The translations under genes were made by a program, and so were the position numbers. Of a stretch of 7,357 nt of DNA, positions 5,853-7,357 are shown piece by piece; the stretch's first letter is position 1; the number at the start of each line of letters is the position of its first letter. This DNA comes from Anaerolineales bacterium (GTDB taxonomy: Bacteria; Chloroflexota; Anaerolineae; Promineifilales; Promineifilaceae). The stretch is from assembly GCA_020432595.1 (NCBI GenBank), contig JAGQGA010000055.1, positions 1-7,357 on the forward strand. The letters are read 5' to 3'. Below the pieces are notes generated by a model. The model was not told the DNA's origin. It worked only from the letters and a program-made list of their open reading frames with translations, and ran no database searches.

Positions 5853-6788
5853 ATGCGTGGAAAATGGATGACATGGCTAAAAATTGGCATCACAGTCATT
5901 GGGCTGTGGGTGGTGTTGACCAAGTTTGACCTCAATCTGATGCGGCAAACATTAACCCAGGCGCGGCTGGGGTGGGTCTTGGTGGCTTTTCTGCTGGTTA
6001 TTGGCAGCCTGGTGGTACGAGCGTATCGCTGGTGGCTGCTGCTGCAAGGGCTGGGAGCCACCATTAAGCTAAAGCGACTGGTGGCACTATATTTTGTGGG
6101 CAACTTTTACAATGCCTTTCTCCCCTCTGGCTTTGGCGGTGATGTGGTGCGGGTGGTGGAAGTGGCGCAAGAGGTGGATGCCGGGGTGGCAGCAGGGACG
6201 GTGCTGGTGGATCGGCTGACGGGGCTGCTGGTGCTGTTTGCCCTGGCACTCTTATCGCTGCCGTTTCGGCCGGCCGACTTTCCGCCAACGCTGCTGTGGC
6301 CGATTGTGGGGCTGTGTGTGGTGGGGCTAGCCGCCGGAGCCGTGATTTTGCAGGGAGATTTGGCACTGACCATAGTGGGCTGGCTGCCGGGCTGGCTGGA
6401 AGGGCGAGTGATGGGGTTTGTGCGGCCGATGTTAACGGCCGTTCGTCAATGCGGCCATCAGGCCGTGGGGCGAGCCTTAGCCGTTTCCGCCTTCTTCACC
6501 CTTTTCATGATTGGCTGGTGGTTTGCCGCCGCCCAAGCGCTTGGTTTTGCCATCCCCCTCAGCTACCTGCTACTCGTCATCCCCATCCTCTCCATCTCCC
6601 TCCTCATCCCCTCTGTTGGCGGGCTGGGCGTACGCGAAACATTGGCCCCCGTGCTGTTTGCCGGGGTCAATTTGCTGCCAGCACAGGCAGCCGCGCTGGC
6701 ACTGGTCGTGTTTTTGGTGGAACGATTGTCCGGGCTGCTGGGTGCGCCCATCTACATTGCCTCGCTGCTGCGGAAACGGGCAGAATAG
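5853..6788 (+). CDS. LPG-synthase/AglD-type polytopic membrane protein (flippase-like domain)
   Basis: A 311-residue integral membrane protein of the lysylphosphatidylglycerol synthase transmembrane region family (Pfam family 'LPG_synthase_TM', formerly UPF0104; includes archaeal AglD). Members are linked to flipping or modifying lipids and to polyprenol-linked glycosylation. Seen: about eight hydrophobic helices; RAYRWWLLLQ (56-65); the family hallmark YFVGNFYNAFLPSGFGGDVVRV (residues 80-101); VDRLTGL (119-125); and LIPSVGGLGVRET (251-263). All occur in the expected order. It lacks the C-terminal soluble aminoacyl-transferase domain of MprF, so it is not a lysyl-PG synthase by itself. Length is normal for the stand-alone form. 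The start at 5853 is favoured by the -10 hexamer eight bases upstream; ATG at 5868 (Met6) is the alternative. It is divergent from the GT-C gene, and both could serve envelope glycolipid assembly, though that link is inferred from position only. One AACGGCCGTT (6434-6443) is read as Thr-Ala-Val. Confidence 0.9.
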   Translation: MRGKWMTWLKIGITVIGLWVVLTKFDLNLMRQTLTQARLGWVLVAFLLVIGSLVVRAYRWWLLLQGLGATIKLKRLVALYFVGNFYNAFLPSGFGGDVVRVVEVAQEVDAGVAAGTVLVDRLTGLLVLFALALLSLPFRPADFPPTLLWPIVGLCVVGLAAGAVILQGDLALTIVGWLPGWLEGRVMGFVRPMLTAVRQCGHQAVGRALAVSAFFTLFMIGWWFAAAQALGFAIPLSYLLLVIPILSISLLIPSVGGLGVRETLAPVLFAGVNLLPAQAAALALVVFLVERLSGLLGAPIYIASLLRKRAE

Positions 6789-6819
6789 GTTGGGCGACAG
6801 ACCAGAATAGTCGCTAGTA

Positions 6820-6852
6820 GCTGGTGGCTGGTACCAACCACTAACCACCAGC
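6820..6852. repeat. Imperfect hairpin after the AglD-like gene
   Basis: GCTGGTGG (6820-6827) pairs perfectly with CCACCAGC (6845-6852), and an inner TGGT/ACCA (6829-6832 with 6837-6840) can extend the stem across a bulge. It begins 32 bp after the stop codon. The 3' side is followed by AACCATTT, not a T-run, so it is a poor intrinsic terminator. The sequence is itself a degenerate TGG/ACC repeat. It could protect the 3' end of the message or be a repeat with no role. Confidence 0.5.
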
Positions 6853-6874
6853 AACCATTTACAGAGCTTAACCT

Positions 6875-7183
6875 ATGCAAAAAATATTGACAGGAATTGC
6901 TGTGCTCGCAGGCTTACTTTTTGCCTATGTTGACAGCCGGCCGAACTGGGATGACACTGCACTGCTTGTCGTCGGTATTCTGGGTGTTTGCGGCCTCATC
7001 GCCCTGCTTGGCTATCACCGTCCCTGGCTGCTGGCACTGGCCGTTGGCATTTGGATTCCACTGCACGGCATTTTTGTTAGCCATAACGCTGGCGCCCTTG
7101 TTGCCCTTGTCATTGCCTTTATTGGAGCCTATGCCGGTTGGGTAATTCGTCTCGGCCTCAACAAGACGGGTCAGTTGGCATAA
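6875..7183 (+). CDS. Small four-helix membrane protein, unknown function
   Basis: A 102-residue, strongly hydrophobic protein with likely transmembrane segments at about 4-19, 28-46, 51-68 and 72-93. A short polar loop, DSRPNWDDT (20-28), lies between the first two, and there is a small basic tail (IRLGLNKTGQLA). The hydrophobic pattern is complete and the codon use matches the neighbours, so it is probably a real gene. I do not recognise the family with certainty. The conserved-looking DSRPxWDDT loop would be the place to search from. No clear Shine-Dalgarno precedes the ATG (upstream bases AGAGCTTAACCT), and no good -10 is at leaderless distance, so it may depend on transcription from the AglD-like gene 86 bp upstream. 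An AAAACGGCCGTTTT palindrome starts on the last base of the stop codon. Confidence 0.75.
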   Translation: MQKILTGIAVLAGLLFAYVDSRPNWDDTALLVVGILGVCGLIALLGYHRPWLLALAVGIWIPLHGIFVSHNAGALVALVIAFIGAYAGWVIRLGLNKTGQLA

Positions 7184-7196
7184 AAACGGCCGTTTT
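7183..7196. repeat. AACGGCCGTT palindromic element, the only intergenic copy of a 13-copy family
   Basis: Here the core AACGGCCGTT (7185-7194) is extended to a 14 bp perfect palindrome AAAACGGCCGTTTT. The other twelve exact copies are at 237-246, 852-861, 1272-1281, 2034-2043, 2808-2817, 2908-2917, 4627-4636, 4803-4812, 4869-4878, 4993-5002, 5220-5229 and 6434-6443, all inside coding regions. Every long gene in the window has at least one. The spacing is irregular, from about 57 bp to 1.7 kb. The short hairpin this copy could make has no loop outside the core, so I do not call it a terminator. Confidence 0.9.
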
Positions 7197-7285
7197 GGAT
7201 GATAGACAGGTCATTATAAGTCTGATTTCCCAGCCGGCCGTGCTTGCCCCGTCAAAATAGGCGCGGTTCAGCCCCAACCAAATCC

Positions 7286-7313
7286 TTGCAATCCAGCCAG
7301 CATCCTCTATAAT
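7286..7313 (+). promoter_or_regulatory. Promoter of the tRNA gene
   Basis: A consensus -10 TATAAT (7308-7313) and a -35 TTGCAA (7286-7291, 4 of 6 matches) are separated by 16 bp. Transcription would start around 7320, a few bases before the mature 5' end of the tRNA. This is the best sigma-70-type promoter in the window and fits a stable RNA gene. The stretch 7197-7285 before it holds no gene or repeat that I can see. Confidence 0.7.
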
Positions 7314-7323
7314 GGTGACTGCT

Positions 7324-7357
7324 CGGGGCGTGGCGCAGTTTGGTAGCGCGCTTCGTT
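7324..7357 (+). tRNA. 5' half of a tRNA, probably tRNA-Pro
   Basis: The 34 bases read as the acceptor 5' strand CGGGGCG (7324-7330), T8 and G9, D-stem GCGC (7333-7336), D-loop with AG...GGTAG, D-stem GCGC (7347-7350 including the G26 junction region), then anticodon-stem CTTCG (7351-7355) and T32-T33. The window ends one base before the anticodon, so the identity cannot be read directly. A C at position 1 is unusual and typical of bacterial tRNA-Pro, and the whole 5' half resembles tRNA-Pro(UGG) genes as I remember them. The 3' half is outside the window. Confidence 0.82.

Noticed and set aside
6296..6817. Plus-strand open frame of 173 codons overlapping the AglD-like gene
   Set aside because: It is out of frame with a well-supported membrane protein, and the translated product has no domain or regular hydrophobic pattern.
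7195..7220. Second promoter upstream of the tRNA (TTGGAT ... TATAAG)
   Set aside because: The spacing is only 14 bp, and a better-spaced promoter with a perfect TATAAT lies just before the tRNA.

Overview
This window looks like a piece of a bacterial chromosome of moderately high GC, roughly 55-60% by eye. My best guess is an uncultured member of the Chloroflexota (Anaerolineae/Caldilineae-like). The reasons are indirect: protein style, mostly absent Shine-Dalgarno sequences, short 7-10 bp period repeats around and inside genes, and a mix of GT-C glycosyltransferase, AglD/LPG-synthase-type membrane protein and choline-sulfatase. No rRNA or other marker gene fixes the taxonomy.

Layout: (1) The 3' end of a tail-anchored or C-terminally membrane-anchored protein of unknown function (1-582, +). 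(2) A PfkB-family sugar kinase most like fructoselysine 6-kinase (625-1437, +). (3) A TatD-family metal-dependent hydrolase (1486-2280, +). (4) A convergent choline-sulfatase gene, betC (2359-3894, -). It lies behind a polytopic GT-C glycosyltransferase (4012-5697, -) that reads the same way. (5) A 155 bp divergent intergenic region holding a perfect 20 bp palindrome, a degenerate 23 bp tandem repeat and two back-to-back promoter candidates. (6) A LPG-synthase/AglD-type polytopic membrane protein (5853-6788, +). (7) A small four-helix membrane protein (6875-7183, +). (8) A well-formed promoter and the 5' half of a tRNA, probably tRNA-Pro, cut by the window edge just before the anticodon.

The genes do not form one obvious pathway. 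The kinase would act on a (glycated amino acid-type) sugar. BetC would release choline and sulfate from choline-O-sulfate in the cytoplasm. The divergent GT-C enzyme and LPG/AglD-like protein both suggest envelope glycolipid work. I see no phage, plasmid, CRISPR or defence system.

The most striking signal is not a gene. The 10 bp palindrome AACGGCCGTT occurs 13 times in 7.36 kb, where about 0.01 copies would be expected by base composition. Twelve copies lie inside genes and are read as Thr-Ala-Val (8) or Asn-Gly-Arg (4), never in the third phase. It behaves like the HIP1 element of cyanobacteria but with a different sequence. Other signals worth a look are -10 hexamers placed 6-8 nt before three start codons (leaderless mRNAs), a heptameric G-rich repeat inside the glycosyltransferase gene that could slip or fold as a G-quadruplex, and 10 bp period CGCGGA repeats in opposite orientation on both sides of betC.
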